This document shows, one piece after another, positions 1-8,431 of a stretch of DNA of 64,000 nt. Each line of letters opens with the position of its first letter. Position 1 is the stretch's first letter. The position numbers were made by a program, and so were the translations under genes. The stretch covers positions 1,100,001-1,164,000 of the forward strand of contig NZ_CP056032.1 of NCBI RefSeq assembly GCF_013375035.1, read 5' to 3'. The notes under the pieces are model-generated. The model did not search any database and was not told where the DNA came from. It was given only the letters and a program-made list of their open reading frames with translations. Origin of the DNA: Spirosoma sp. KUDC1026. Its GTDB lineage: Bacteria; Bacteroidota; Bacteroidia; Cytophagales; Spirosomataceae.

Positions 1-980
1 AACTTGTTTTTGCGAAGCAGGACAAAGGTGCCTCGATTTCGTATACACCCTGGCTGCGGGAAATTGTCAACGATATGTACTACACGTACCTGAGCGGTTA
101 CTCCAAGCTGGGAAAGAACTCAGTTATTGGTGGTTCGCTGATGTACTTTGATCTGGGAACCGTCGATTTCACAACGGCAACCGGTGTCGCAGCTGGTTCG
201 TTCAACTCCCGTGAATACGCCATAACGGCTTCATACGTACAGCGCCTTTCGCAAAATTTCTCACTGGGTGTTAATCTCAAATATCTGAACTCGAACCTCG
301 CAGCTGGCAGCAGCAATGTAGGACTGAAGCCGGGAGCTACTGCGGCCGCTGATATTAGCGCGTTCTATCGGAACGAAATTCGTGATAACTCAACCGGGAA
401 AGGGCTGGGTTGGGCGTTTGGGGGTATGCTCTCTAATCTGGGCGGCCGGATCAATTATGGCGGTCTGGAGCGGTACTATATTCCCACAAATCTACGCCTG
501 GGAGCATCGTTGACCTATTATGCCGATCAGTACAACAAGTTTAACTTTATGGTGGACTTTAATAAACTGATGACGCCAACGCCAAATATTCAGAATGTTG
601 GCGGTGCACCGGTGAATGTGAATAATAACAAAAATTATTTCAGCGCAGTCTTTGGCTCGTTTGCTGATGCGCCCGGCGGATTTAGTGAAGAACTGAAGGA
701 AGTCACCGTGTCGACTGGAGTTGAATACTGGTATAATGAGCAGTTTGCGGCCCGGGCCGGCTATTTCGGGGAATCAAACCTGAAAGGTGGTCGGAAATAT
801 GCTACGGCTGGTCTTGGCCTTCGCCTGAAACAAAGTTTCGGTGTCGATTTCTCGTACATTGTTCCCATCAGACAGGGCAGTCCGCTGGCGAATACGTTCC
901 GGATATCACTCCTGATCAATCTGGCTAATGCCAATCGCGTCTTCAGCGATGACGAACCTGTCAACGACGACGACAACTAG
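1..980 (+). CDS. porV: Type IX secretion outer-membrane protein PorV (5' end outside window)
   Basis: Outer-membrane beta-barrel of the PorV/LptO family. PorV works with the PorU sortase when type IX cargo is released and attached to the cell surface. The reading frame is open from base 3, so the start lies outside the window; about 325 residues are present of a family usually near 380-400. Recognisable family features are the SYTPWLR stretch followed by the NDMYYTYLSGY and GGSLMYFDLG strands, and alternating aromatic/polar barrel strands running to the C-terminus. The protein ends in an acidic Asp/Asn tail (DDEPVNDDDN). A hairpin terminator follows at 1040-1077. porU often lies just upstream in related genomes, but this cannot be seen here. 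The family call is by pattern recognition; the partial length is certain. Confidence 0.85.
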   Translation, partial: LVFAKQDKGASISYTPWLREIVNDMYYTYLSGYSKLGKNSVIGGSLMYFDLGTVDFTTATGVAAGSFNSREYAITASYVQRLSQNFSLGVNLKYLNSNLAAGSSNVGLKPGATAAADISAFYRNEIRDNSTGKGLGWAFGGMLSNLGGRINYGGLERYYIPTNLRLGASLTYYADQYNKFNFMVDFNKLMTPTPNIQNVGGAPVNVNNNKNYFSAVFGSFADAPGGFSEELKEVTVSTGVEYWYNEQFAARAGYFGESNLKGGRKYATAGLGLRLKQSFGVDFSYIVPIRQGSPLANTFRISLLINLANANRVFSDDEPVNDDDN

Positions 981-1039
981 CCTCAGCCTTACCAGTAGAT
1001 TTTAACACGTTTCGATTTTTAGACGCATTGTCGTCATTG

Positions 1040-1077
1040 AAAATGGCATTTCGAATCGGGATGCCATTTTATTTTAT
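1040..1077 (+). terminator. Rho-independent terminator after porV
   Basis: A perfect 10-bp stem (AAAATGGCAT at 1040-1049 with ATGCCATTTT at 1061-1070) is followed by a T-rich tract. It lies between porV and the M16 gene, and argues against the upstream TTG start at 1028 for the M16 gene because that start would lie in front of the hairpin. Confidence 0.7.
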
Positions 1078-1087
1078 CCAGACAAAC

Positions 1088-2365
1088 ATGCTCGATAGAA
1101 CCCAGTCGCCAGCATTTCAGGCTATCCAAGAAGTTCGTATTCCCGTTGTTCAGACAAAAACGCTCGACAATAACCTACCTCTACATCTGATCGCTGTCGA
1201 TCAGCAGCCTGTTCTCCGGCTGGAATGCGTATTCAATGGCGGTGCCTGGTACGAAGAAACGCCTAATTCGGCCTTTTTTGCCATAAAAATGCTGGCCGAA
1301 GGCGCAGGTAACCGGACATCGGCGCAGATCAGCGAGTACTTTGACCGCTACGGTGCGTTCCTGGAGTTAAACAGCGGACCCGACCGGGCCAGCGTGGTCA
1401 TCTATTGCCTCACCAAATTTCTGCCCGATGTGTTGCCCCTCCTGCGGGAGCTACTGACAGAACCCCTTTTCCCCGAAAAGGAACTGGACGACCTGCGGAA
1501 CATTACGCTGCAGAACCTGCGCGTCAATTATGAGAAGAACGCGTACCGGGCGGGTATCCTGTTCCGGGAGAAGCTGTATGGGCTGAATCATCCCTACGGC
1601 CGCACACAGCGCCCCGAACTGATTGAACAGCTTACCCGGCAGGATGTAGTTGACTTCTACCAACGGGTTATCCGGCAGCAGCCGTTCCACGTTGTCGTGG
1701 CTGGTCAGGTAGGCGAAAACGAAATATTGCTCATTAACCGGGAATTGGGCCAACTGCCAATCATGCACAGTGAACTGCCGGGTTTTACGGGTGATGTAGA
1801 GCCGGAACGTGCTGCCCCTACACTACTTGAAAAGGCTGATAGCATTCAATCATCCATTCGGGTGGGTCGCCGGTTATTTACCCGCTCGCACCCCGATTTC
1901 TTCAAAATGCTGGTGACGAACGAAGTGCTGGGTGGCTATTTCGGATCGCGGCTGATGAAGAACATCCGGGAGGAGAAAGGATTCACGTACGGTATTTCGT
2001 CGAACATGCCCGCTTTCCGGCGTGATGGGTATTTTATCATCGGTACTGACGTAAACAAAGAAAATACGCAGCAAACCCTGGACGAAATCCGGAAGGAGAT
2101 CCAGATACTACAGACGATACCGGTTTCGGAAAACGAGCTAACTACGGTCAAGAACTACATGGCTGGCGAGTTTGTCGGTTCGCTCAATACGCCGTTTGAG
2201 ATTGCGGATCGGTATAAAGGAATACTGCTGGATGGTCTTTCGACCGACTTCCTGACGACTTATATTACGAACGTTCGGGCCGTAACGCCGGATGATATAA
2301 TGGCAATGGCGACAGCTTATCTGGCCGAAGAAAATTTGCGTGAAGTAATCGTTGGCGGCAAATAG
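1088..2365 (+). CDS. M16 (insulinase-like) family protein lacking the zinc-binding motif
   Basis: M16-family fold of 425 residues with no signal peptide. The N-terminal half has the usual beta-strand start (VFNGGAWYEE), but the place where the HxxEH zinc motif belongs reads FFAIKMLAEGAGNRT, so the zinc ligands are absent. The C-terminal half keeps the segment RLMKNIREEKGFTYGI, which contains the substrate-binding Arg/Tyr pair of M16 enzymes. This pattern is typical of the non-catalytic subunit of two-chain M16 peptidases. The catalytic partner is not next to it; porV lies upstream and plsY downstream. The ATG at 1088 is preferred over the TTG at 1028, which would overlap the porV terminator. 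The substrate is unknown. Confidence 0.85.
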   Translation: MLDRTQSPAFQAIQEVRIPVVQTKTLDNNLPLHLIAVDQQPVLRLECVFNGGAWYEETPNSAFFAIKMLAEGAGNRTSAQISEYFDRYGAFLELNSGPDRASVVIYCLTKFLPDVLPLLRELLTEPLFPEKELDDLRNITLQNLRVNYEKNAYRAGILFREKLYGLNHPYGRTQRPELIEQLTRQDVVDFYQRVIRQQPFHVVVAGQVGENEILLINRELGQLPIMHSELPGFTGDVEPERAAPTLLEKADSIQSSIRVGRRLFTRSHPDFFKMLVTNEVLGGYFGSRLMKNIREEKGFTYGISSNMPAFRRDGYFIIGTDVNKENTQQTLDEIRKEIQILQTIPVSENELTTVKNYMAGEFVGSLNTPFEIADRYKGILLDGLSTDFLTTYITNVRAVTPDDIMAMATAYLAEENLREVIVGGK

Positions 2366-2521
2366 GCGCTGAATTAATTGGTTGAGCCTGTTGTTTACTA
2401 AACTGAACAATTGGTCAACTGATAACAATACCTTAATTTTGGGGGTTTTTATTGTACTTGAACAAGTGCTTTTTGAGGGTATCACAACGTTTTTATCTAA
2501 CCCGTTACTTACGTTTTATAG

Positions 2522-3181
2522 ATGAACATCGCTTTGATTTGTGTTGCTACAGTAGTGGCCTACCTGCTGGGTTCGATTCCAACGGCAGTATGGTATGGCC
2601 AGGGATTCTTCGGGGTCGATATCCGGAAGCACGGCAGCGGAAACGCTGGTGCTACGAATACGTTCCGGGTACTGGGCAAACGGGCGGGGACAGTCGTGAT
2701 GCTGGTCGACGTGCTGAAAGGCTACACGGCTGCTATGCTGTCTTCGTTACTCTGGTATTTTGACGTCATTACCACGAATGAGATTATGACGTTCAAAATC
2801 GTTTTCGGGATGGTCGCTGTTATTGGGCACCTGTACCCAGTTTTTGCTGATTTCAAAGGCGGCAAAGGGGTTGCTTCACTGCTGGGCATGGTACTGGCGG
2901 TTCATCCTGAAATGGCTGTTGTCTGCATCGGTATCTTTTTGCTGGTTGTTATCGCGTCGCAGTACGTATCGCTGGGGTCTATTTTAGCCGCGCTGGCGTT
3001 TCCGGTACTACTGCTGCTGAAGATTTTTGGTGAGCAGGAAAACCCGCTGGTGATCGCTTTTGGCTTTGTTATGTTTCTGGTTGTCGTTGTGACGCACCAG
3101 AAAAATATCAGCCGTTTATGGCGGGGCCAGGAGAATCGCACTATCCTGATTAAAGGATTGCGAAAGAGCGGTAAAAAGTAA
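2522..3181 (+). CDS. plsY: Acyl-phosphate:glycerol-3-phosphate acyltransferase PlsY
   Basis: Integral inner-membrane enzyme that moves an acyl group from acyl-phosphate to glycerol-3-phosphate, making lysophosphatidic acid, the first step of phospholipid synthesis. The 219-residue protein has the PlsY signature segments: LLGSIPTAVW near residue 15, HGSGNAGATNTFR near residue 40 (glycerol-3-phosphate and acyl-phosphate binding), and FKGGKGVA near residue 117. Hydrophobic segments alternate with these loops as in the family. Length is normal (about 200-220). It starts with ATG 156 bp after the M16 gene and is followed by a terminator, so it is probably its own unit. Confidence 0.95.
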   Translation: MNIALICVATVVAYLLGSIPTAVWYGQGFFGVDIRKHGSGNAGATNTFRVLGKRAGTVVMLVDVLKGYTAAMLSSLLWYFDVITTNEIMTFKIVFGMVAVIGHLYPVFADFKGGKGVASLLGMVLAVHPEMAVVCIGIFLLVVIASQYVSLGSILAALAFPVLLLLKIFGEQENPLVIAFGFVMFLVVVVTHQKNISRLWRGQENRTILIKGLRKSGKK

Positions 3182-3226
3182 GAAACCACATTTATAAGAA
3201 GTAGTTTGATTTAGCGATTTAAGCTG

Positions 3227-3275
3227 ATGCCCCGACGTTGCGTGAAAAGTACGTAACTTCGGGGCAAATTTTTTG
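3227..3275 (+). terminator. Terminator after plsY
   Basis: An 8-bp stem TGCCCCGA/TCGGGGCA (3228-3235 with 3259-3266), extended inward by partly paired GTTGCGT/ACGTAAC, is followed directly by AAATTTTTT. Confidence 0.75.
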
Positions 3276-3352
3276 TACCATAGTCAGCAGTATCTTACCC
3301 GTTGGTCGATAAAACGATCTGGTTACTACGCTGCTGCATGCTCGGTTCATTT

Positions 3353-4714
3353 ATGACGACTTACTTTGACGCCAATAAGCAGCGGTTTCTCGACGAACTG
3401 CTGGAGCTTTTACGAATCCCCTCGGTATCGGCTGATTCTGCTTTCAAAAACGACGTTCGCCGGGCGGCTGAATTTGTAAAAGATAAACTGGCCGCGGCTG
3501 GCTTGGATAAGGCCCAGTTGTTTGAAACGGCTGGTCATCCGGTGGTTTACGCCGAAAAAATTGTTGACCCGTCCCGCCCAACTGTGTTGGTATATGGCCA
3601 CTACGATGTACAGCCTGCCGATCCGTACGAACTCTGGAAAACTCCTCCTTTTGAGCCAACGATCCGAAACGAGCGCATTTACGCACGGGGGGCCTGCGAC
3701 GACAAAGGACAGTTCTACATGCACATCAAAGCTATCGAAATGATGGTGGCTACCGACGGGCTTCCCTGTAACGTAAAGGTGATGATCGAAGGTGAAGAAG
3801 AAGTGGGCTCCGATCATCTGGGTACGTTCGTAGCTGAAAATCGGGAGATGCTGAAAGCTGATGTTATTCTGATTTCGGATACGAGTATCATCTCCAACGA
3901 AACGCCTTCGCTGGAAACGGGTCTTCGGGGACTCTCTTACGTTGAGGTTGAAGTAACCGGTGCCAATCGCGATCTGCACTCGGGAGTATACGGTGGTGGA
4001 GTCGCTAACCCAATCAACGTACTGTGCGGCATGATTGCATCGCTCCACGACGATCAGGGACGTATTACCATTCCCGAATTCTATAAGGATGTTGTTGATC
4101 TGAGCGAGGACGAGCGGGCTGAGCTGGCAAAAGCGCCTTTCAGCCTGGATGAGTACAAAGCCGACCTGGAAATTAACGACGTAGCAGGTGAGGCCGGGTA
4201 CTCGACCAACGAGCGGACGTCTATCCGGCCGACGCTGGATGTAAACGGTATCTGGGGTGGTTATACGGGCGAAGGTGCAAAAACGGTTCTTCCGTCGAAA
4301 GCATACGCTAAAATCAGTATGCGCCTGGTGCCGAACCAAACGCCCGACGAGATCACAGAACTGTTCACCAAACATTTTAAATCAATCGCGCCCGCGGGCG
4401 TAACCGTTGAAGTTCGGCCGCATCACGGTGGTCTGCCCTACGTAACACCGGTTGATTCAATTGAATTTGAAGCGGCCAGTAAAGCGTTTGAGGATGCCTG
4501 GGGGAAAAAGCCGATCCCAACGCGGGGGGGCGGCAGTATTCCAATCGTTGCTCTGTTCGAACAGGAATTAGGTGTAAAATCAATCCTGATGGGCTTTGGT
4601 CTGGACAGTGATGCGCTGCATTCGCCCAACGAGAGTTACGGACTCTTTAATTTCTACAAGGGTATCGAAACGATCCCTTACTTCTATAAAAACTACGCAG
4701 CACTAAAGCAATAA
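3353..4714 (+). CDS. M20 family dipeptidase
   Basis: Cytoplasmic di-zinc dipeptidase of the M20 family (PepV/CNDP-like), about 453 residues. Metal-site motifs are in order: GHYDVQPADP (His and following Asp), ARGACDDKGQ (bridging Asp), EGEEEVGS (catalytic Glu and metal Glu), an Asp in LISDTS, and the last metal His in DALHSPNE. The lid-domain segment LHSGVYGG supplies the conserved His contributed across the dimer. The ATG at 3353 (MTTYFDANKQRF) matches the usual family N-terminus; alternatives are the ATG at 3338 and a TTG at 3302. There is no export signal. It stands between terminators and DUF1207, with no operon partner that would give the substrate. Confidence 0.93.
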   Translation: MTTYFDANKQRFLDELLELLRIPSVSADSAFKNDVRRAAEFVKDKLAAAGLDKAQLFETAGHPVVYAEKIVDPSRPTVLVYGHYDVQPADPYELWKTPPFEPTIRNERIYARGACDDKGQFYMHIKAIEMMVATDGLPCNVKVMIEGEEEVGSDHLGTFVAENREMLKADVILISDTSIISNETPSLETGLRGLSYVEVEVTGANRDLHSGVYGGGVANPINVLCGMIASLHDDQGRITIPEFYKDVVDLSEDERAELAKAPFSLDEYKADLEINDVAGEAGYSTNERTSIRPTLDVNGIWGGYTGEGAKTVLPSKAYAKISMRLVPNQTPDEITELFTKHFKSIAPAGVTVEVRPHHGGLPYVTPVDSIEFEAASKAFEDAWGKKPIPTRGGGSIPIVALFEQELGVKSILMGFGLDSDALHSPNESYGLFNFYKGIETIPYFYKNYAALKQ

Positions 4715-4772
4715 CTCTATTTGTCGAGCTTCGCTTTCCAGAGCGGAGCTGTTACCAACCTTTTCTACCTGT

Positions 4773-6065
4773 ATGAAAAAGACGCTGTTGGCTCTTCTGT
4801 TGAGCTGTCAGACAAGTGTTCTGGTCTTCGCTCAGCAGCCAGCTACGCGCCAGTTAACCCCGGCCGAACAAAAACAAAAAGAAAAAATTGAGCGCGAAGT
4901 TCAGCGCGAACGGCAGATTCGGGCCGAATGGGCGCAAAAACAGCGCGAATACGAAGCCAAACAGGCCGAAAAACGCGCCAGAAAAGCGGCCAAAGAACAG
5001 GAGAAAAACGCGCCGAAAGTAGAAGAAAAAGTAAGCCCGGCGCCAGCGGTGAATATACCGGCAACTGAAGCACCCGCTCCGGCAACTGTGCCCGCACCAC
5101 CTGCTCCGGCTAAAGTTAAAAAGGAGAAGAGGGCAAAAGAGGTCGTTACGCCCGAGGTAAAACCGGAGCCGGTAAAAGAACCAAAGGCACCGCGTGTCCG
5201 CCGGGAAAGACAACCAAAGCCGACAACGTCGGCTGGTGATTCGGCTGCTACGGCATCTGGTACCCAGCCGGAAATGTCACGGCCCAAGCATGAGTTTCTG
5301 CCCAAGGGACATTTGTTTGAGCCAATCCTGCTTGACCCGCTGGAAGCGCAGACATACGGAAGCGTGTTGCCGTACTATTCTACGAACGGTGAGAAATATC
5401 CGGGAAGCATTGTTCCGTTTGAGTTCGGTTTTGCGAAGGCGTTCTACCGGCGGACTACAGAGCCTGGCCGTTCGGAGGAGCTTGTACTGGATCTGGCTTC
5501 ATTTACGCAGTTTGAAGTCTTCTACGACTACCAGACGAACAAGCAGCGCCGTCAGATTGTGAATAACGACTACAAGATCAGCTTTCTCTACAACATCCGC
5601 CGGGGGGATAACAACTACCGGATTCGGTTGTATCACCTGTCGTCACACTTGGGTGATGACTATATCTACCGCAACCGGATTACGGCCCCATCGCCTAATT
5701 CGGTAAACTACGAAGTAATCGATGGTACGTATAGCCGCGTCGTTCGGGACTGGCGGTTGTATGGTGGCATCGGCATTGGTCTGCGTAAGGCAGAAGAGCG
5801 GAAACGGTTCAGCGCCCAGCTGGGTGCTTTCTACAAAAGACCATCGTCGCACGCAGCGCGGCTGGTGGGTGGCGTTGATATGAAGTTCTGGCAGCAGACT
5901 GGTTTCAAACCAGGTATTCATGCCGGTATTGGGGTAGAAGTAGGCCGGACGCAGAACAACCTGACCTTTTTGTTTGAAGGCTATTCAGGTTTTCGGCCTT
6001 ATAGCCAGTACGAAACTCAGCACACAAACTGGCTGGGAATCGGGCTGTACCTGAATCCGTTTTGA
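4773..6065 (+). CDS. Exported charged coiled-coil protein with C-terminal DUF1207-like barrel
   Basis: A 430-residue protein in three parts. Residues 1-20 are a signal peptide ending VFAQ. Residues about 25-80 are a very charged Lys/Glu/Arg/Gln helix, probably a coiled coil, followed to about 170 by an Ala/Pro/Lys/Glu-rich flexible linker. Residues about 175-430 look like the DUF1207 family: FEPILLDPLEAQTYGS at the start, repeated amphipathic strands, and a terminal aromatic (ending LYLNPF), as expected for an outer-membrane barrel. The role is unknown. The layout suggests a barrel with a long periplasmic arm. It sits alone between the M20 peptidase and purB, with a terminator behind it. The DUF1207 assignment is by resemblance only. 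Confidence 0.65.
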   Translation: MKKTLLALLLSCQTSVLVFAQQPATRQLTPAEQKQKEKIEREVQRERQIRAEWAQKQREYEAKQAEKRARKAAKEQEKNAPKVEEKVSPAPAVNIPATEAPAPATVPAPPAPAKVKKEKRAKEVVTPEVKPEPVKEPKAPRVRRERQPKPTTSAGDSAATASGTQPEMSRPKHEFLPKGHLFEPILLDPLEAQTYGSVLPYYSTNGEKYPGSIVPFEFGFAKAFYRRTTEPGRSEELVLDLASFTQFEVFYDYQTNKQRRQIVNNDYKISFLYNIRRGDNNYRIRLYHLSSHLGDDYIYRNRITAPSPNSVNYEVIDGTYSRVVRDWRLYGGIGIGLRKAEERKRFSAQLGAFYKRPSSHAARLVGGVDMKFWQQTGFKPGIHAGIGVEVGRTQNNLTFLFEGYSGFRPYSQYETQHTNWLGIGLYLNPF

Positions 6066-6089
6066 TTACGTAACAAGACAATAACCAGC

Positions 6090-6121
6090 GCGTCTGCATG
6101 AGTGCAGACGCCTTTTCTTTT
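6090..6121 (+). terminator. Terminator after the DUF1207-like gene
   Basis: A perfect 9-bp stem GCGTCTGCA/TGCAGACGC (6090-6098 with 6103-6111) with a TGAG loop, followed by CTTTTCTTTT. It ends just before the purB start. Confidence 0.8.
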
Positions 6122-6129
6122 ACTACCGT

Positions 6130-7470
6130 ATGACATTATCGGCACTAACGGCAATTTCTCCCATCGACGGACGCTACCGGCGTCAAGTGGAGGTGTTGGC
6201 TCCTTATTTTTCGGAACTTGGTCTAATTCGGTACCGCGTTCGGATCGAGACCGAATACTTCATCGCCCTCTGCGAGTGGCCAATTCCTCAACTGGCGGGG
6301 GTAGAGAAGTCGCAGTTCGCGGTGCTGCGGGCGCTGTACGAAAACTTTACGGAAGCCGACGCCGAACGGATTAAGGAAATCGAGAAAACAACGAATCACG
6401 ATGTAAAAGCTGTCGAATATTTCATCAAGGAAAAACTCGTCAACTCACCGGTTGAGCCGTTCCTGGAGTTTGTTCACTTCGGTCTGACGTCGCAGGATAT
6501 CAATAATACCGCTATTCCGCTGCTACTCAGCGAAGCGCTCAATACCGAAATTGTACCGCTGTACCGCAAAGTGTTTATTCGCCTACAGGAGCTGGCTCGT
6601 CAGTGGGAAAACGTACCGATGCTGGCCCGCACGCACGGTCAGCCCGCTTCGCCAACTCGTCTGGGAAAAGAACTGGATGTGTTTATTGAACGTATCGAGA
6701 AGCAATTGCTCCTCCTGACGGAGATTCCAACGGCGGCTAAGTTTGGCGGAGCAACCGGAAATTTCAACGCGCACGCGGTGGCCTATCCCAACGAGGACTG
6801 GAAGAAATTCGGCGATCAGTTTGTTGAGAGCCTGGGTATGGTACGTAGTCAGTTTACGACCCAAATTGAGCATTATGACATGCTGGCGGCTACGCTGGAT
6901 GCGTTCAAACGACTGAACACCATTCTGATTGACCTCGACCGCGACGTCTGGACGTATGTGTCCATGAACTACTTCAAACAGAAGTTGAAAGCGGGCGAAG
7001 TTGGCTCGTCGGCCATGCCGCATAAGGTGAACCCGATTGACTTTGAGAATTCGGAAGGAAATCTGGGTATTGCCAACGCCCTGTTCGAGCACTTGTCCGG
7101 AAAACTGCCTATTTCACGGCTTCAGCGCGACCTGACCGATTCGACCGTATTACGTAGCATCGGTGTTCCATTTGCCCACTCATTTATTGCCTTGATCTCA
7201 TTGCTGAAAGGACTGGGCAAACTGGAGCTGAATCAGGCGGCTATCAATGCGGATCTCGAAGATAACTGGGCGGTTGTGGCCGAAGGGATTCAAACGGTTC
7301 TTCGTCGGGAAAGCTATCCGCAACCCTACGAAGCGCTTAAAGCGCTGACCCGCACGAACGATAAAATTACGGCCGACACCATCCGTCATTTTATCAACGA
7401 ACTGAACGTATCGGATTCGGTTAAAAACGAACTGCGGGCCATTACGCCGTTTACCTATACTGGTATTTGA
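6130..7470 (+). CDS. purB: Adenylosuccinate lyase
   Basis: Catalyses two steps of purine synthesis: fumarate removal from SAICAR to give AICAR, and from adenylosuccinate to give AMP. The 446-residue cytoplasmic protein begins with the family segment LTAISPIDGRYR and carries the superfamily signature GSSAMPHKVNPIDFENSEGN near residue 295 (with the flexible catalytic Ser loop). It also has RTHGQPASPT (catalytic His region near residue 170) and the FGLTSQDINNTA loop near residue 115. Length and N-terminus match the E. coli type PurB. It starts 9 bp after the upstream terminator and ends at a bidirectional terminator facing proC. purD lies 10 kb away, so the purine genes are scattered. Confidence 0.97.
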   Translation: MTLSALTAISPIDGRYRRQVEVLAPYFSELGLIRYRVRIETEYFIALCEWPIPQLAGVEKSQFAVLRALYENFTEADAERIKEIEKTTNHDVKAVEYFIKEKLVNSPVEPFLEFVHFGLTSQDINNTAIPLLLSEALNTEIVPLYRKVFIRLQELARQWENVPMLARTHGQPASPTRLGKELDVFIERIEKQLLLLTEIPTAAKFGGATGNFNAHAVAYPNEDWKKFGDQFVESLGMVRSQFTTQIEHYDMLAATLDAFKRLNTILIDLDRDVWTYVSMNYFKQKLKAGEVGSSAMPHKVNPIDFENSEGNLGIANALFEHLSGKLPISRLQRDLTDSTVLRSIGVPFAHSFIALISLLKGLGKLELNQAAINADLEDNWAVVAEGIQTVLRRESYPQPYEALKALTRTNDKITADTIRHFINELNVSDSVKNELRAITPFTYTGI

Positions 7471-7489
7471 AGACAAGGCAATAAACTTT

Positions 7490-7530
7490 AAAAACGAAAA
7501 AGGGACAGCAAAGGTCCCTTTTTCGTTTTT
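7490..7530. terminator. Bidirectional terminator between purB and proC
   Basis: A perfect 16-bp stem, AAAACGAAAAAGGGAC (7491-7506) with its complement at 7514-7529, has A-run and T-run flanks on the two sides. It serves the convergent genes purB (+) and proC (-). Confidence 0.9.
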
Positions 7531-8332
7531 AAGATTTTGACAGCTCCGTTGACCGCATCTGGGCGGCCCTGATGCCGGCGATCAGCGTATCATCTAAGCC
7601 TCCTTCCTCGAAGGATCGAAGAGCGGCTTCGGTAGTTCCGCCTTTGGAAGCTACCGCTTTAATCAGTTCATCCAACGATTTATCAGCGTTGTTGATCAGG
7701 TGATAAGAACCCAGCATCGTCTGCTTCACCAGAATGGTCGCTACTGAATCGGTGAAACCCATTTGCTTACCGGCTTCAATCATCGCCTTCACCACGTAGT
7801 AGAAATAGGCAGGACCGCTGCCGCTCAGCGCTGTAACGGCATCGAGCATAGTTTCGTCTTCCAGAAAGATAGAACGACCGGTAGCATTGATCAGATTTTC
7901 TACCCGACGCAGGCTACCCGGATCAATCTCTTTGGCCGCCGTAAACCCCGTGATGCCCATCCCGAGCATAGCGGGTGTGTTGGGCATAGCGCGTACCACA
8001 AGTGGGTGATCCAACTTCTCCTGAATCTGCGCCATCGGAATCCCTGCCATAATAGACAGAACCAATTGCTGCGGCTTGATAATAGCACGGAGTGCCCCGT
8101 GAACGCTATTGAAATCCTGGGGTTTAACAGAAAGAATGATCAAGTCGGTTTCACCAACTCGCGGGCCGATGGTATCAACCACTACGCCAGCTTTTTCATT
8201 GCGAAGTGTGCTAGACCGGTCTCCGCTCTTCTCAATGAGCAGTAAATCTTCTTTTTTTACCAGATCATACTGCAGAAACGACTTGGCGAACGCCATGCCC
8301 ATATTCCCGCAGCCAACAATAGCGATTTTCAT
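7529..8332 (-). CDS. proC: Pyrroline-5-carboxylate reductase
   Basis: Last enzyme of proline synthesis: reduces pyrroline-5-carboxylate to proline with NAD(P)H in the cytoplasm. The 267-residue protein starts with the Rossmann motif GCGNMGMAFA (residues 7-16). It has MPNTPAMLGMG near residue 117 and the family signature AVTALSGSGPAYFYYVVKAM near residues 166-185, then the C-terminal dimer domain with GGTTEAAL. Length is typical. It is last in a run of minus-strand genes behind tlpA, separated by a self-complementary spacer, and ends at the bidirectional terminator shared with purB. Confidence 0.97.
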   Translation of the reverse strand: MKIAIVGCGNMGMAFAKSFLQYDLVKKEDLLLIEKSGDRSSTLRNEKAGVVVDTIGPRVGETDLIILSVKPQDFNSVHGALRAIIKPQQLVLSIMAGIPMAQIQEKLDHPLVVRAMPNTPAMLGMGITGFTAAKEIDPGSLRRVENLINATGRSIFLEDETMLDAVTALSGSGPAYFYYVVKAMIEAGKQMGFTDSVATILVKQTMLGSYHLINNADKSLDELIKAVASKGGTTEAALRSFEEGGLDDTLIAGIRAAQMRSTELSKS

Positions 8333-8339
8333 AAAAGAG

Positions 8340-8431
8340 GGAGGAACAAGGAAAAAAGGAACAAGGAGAAAGGAAAACTTAGGAAGAAGGGTTACTCCTT
8401 GTTCCTTTCCGCTTATTCCCCTTCTCCCTTT
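8340..8431. repeat. Purine/pyrimidine quasi-palindromic spacer (proC-tlpA)
   Basis: The spacer is a G/A-rich arm followed by a C/T-rich arm. AAAGGAACAAGGAG at 8355-8368 pairs perfectly with CTCCTTGTTCCTTT at 8395-8408, and AGGAACAAGGA occurs twice in the left arm. It may act as a terminator or transcript-end structure for the tlpA-like gene, but it lacks the compact shape of the other terminators here. Confidence 0.65.

Noticed and set aside
1028..1087. TTG start for the M16 protein
   Set aside because: It would overlap the porV terminator and has no family support.
3410..4375. 321-residue frame on the minus strand
   Set aside because: It lies fully inside the M20 dipeptidase gene, with no protein pattern; a shadow of the real gene.
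4727..4750. Hairpin AGCTTCGCT/AGCGGAGCT as a terminator after the M20 gene
   Set aside because: No T-run follows and one pair is a wobble, so it is not listed as a terminator.
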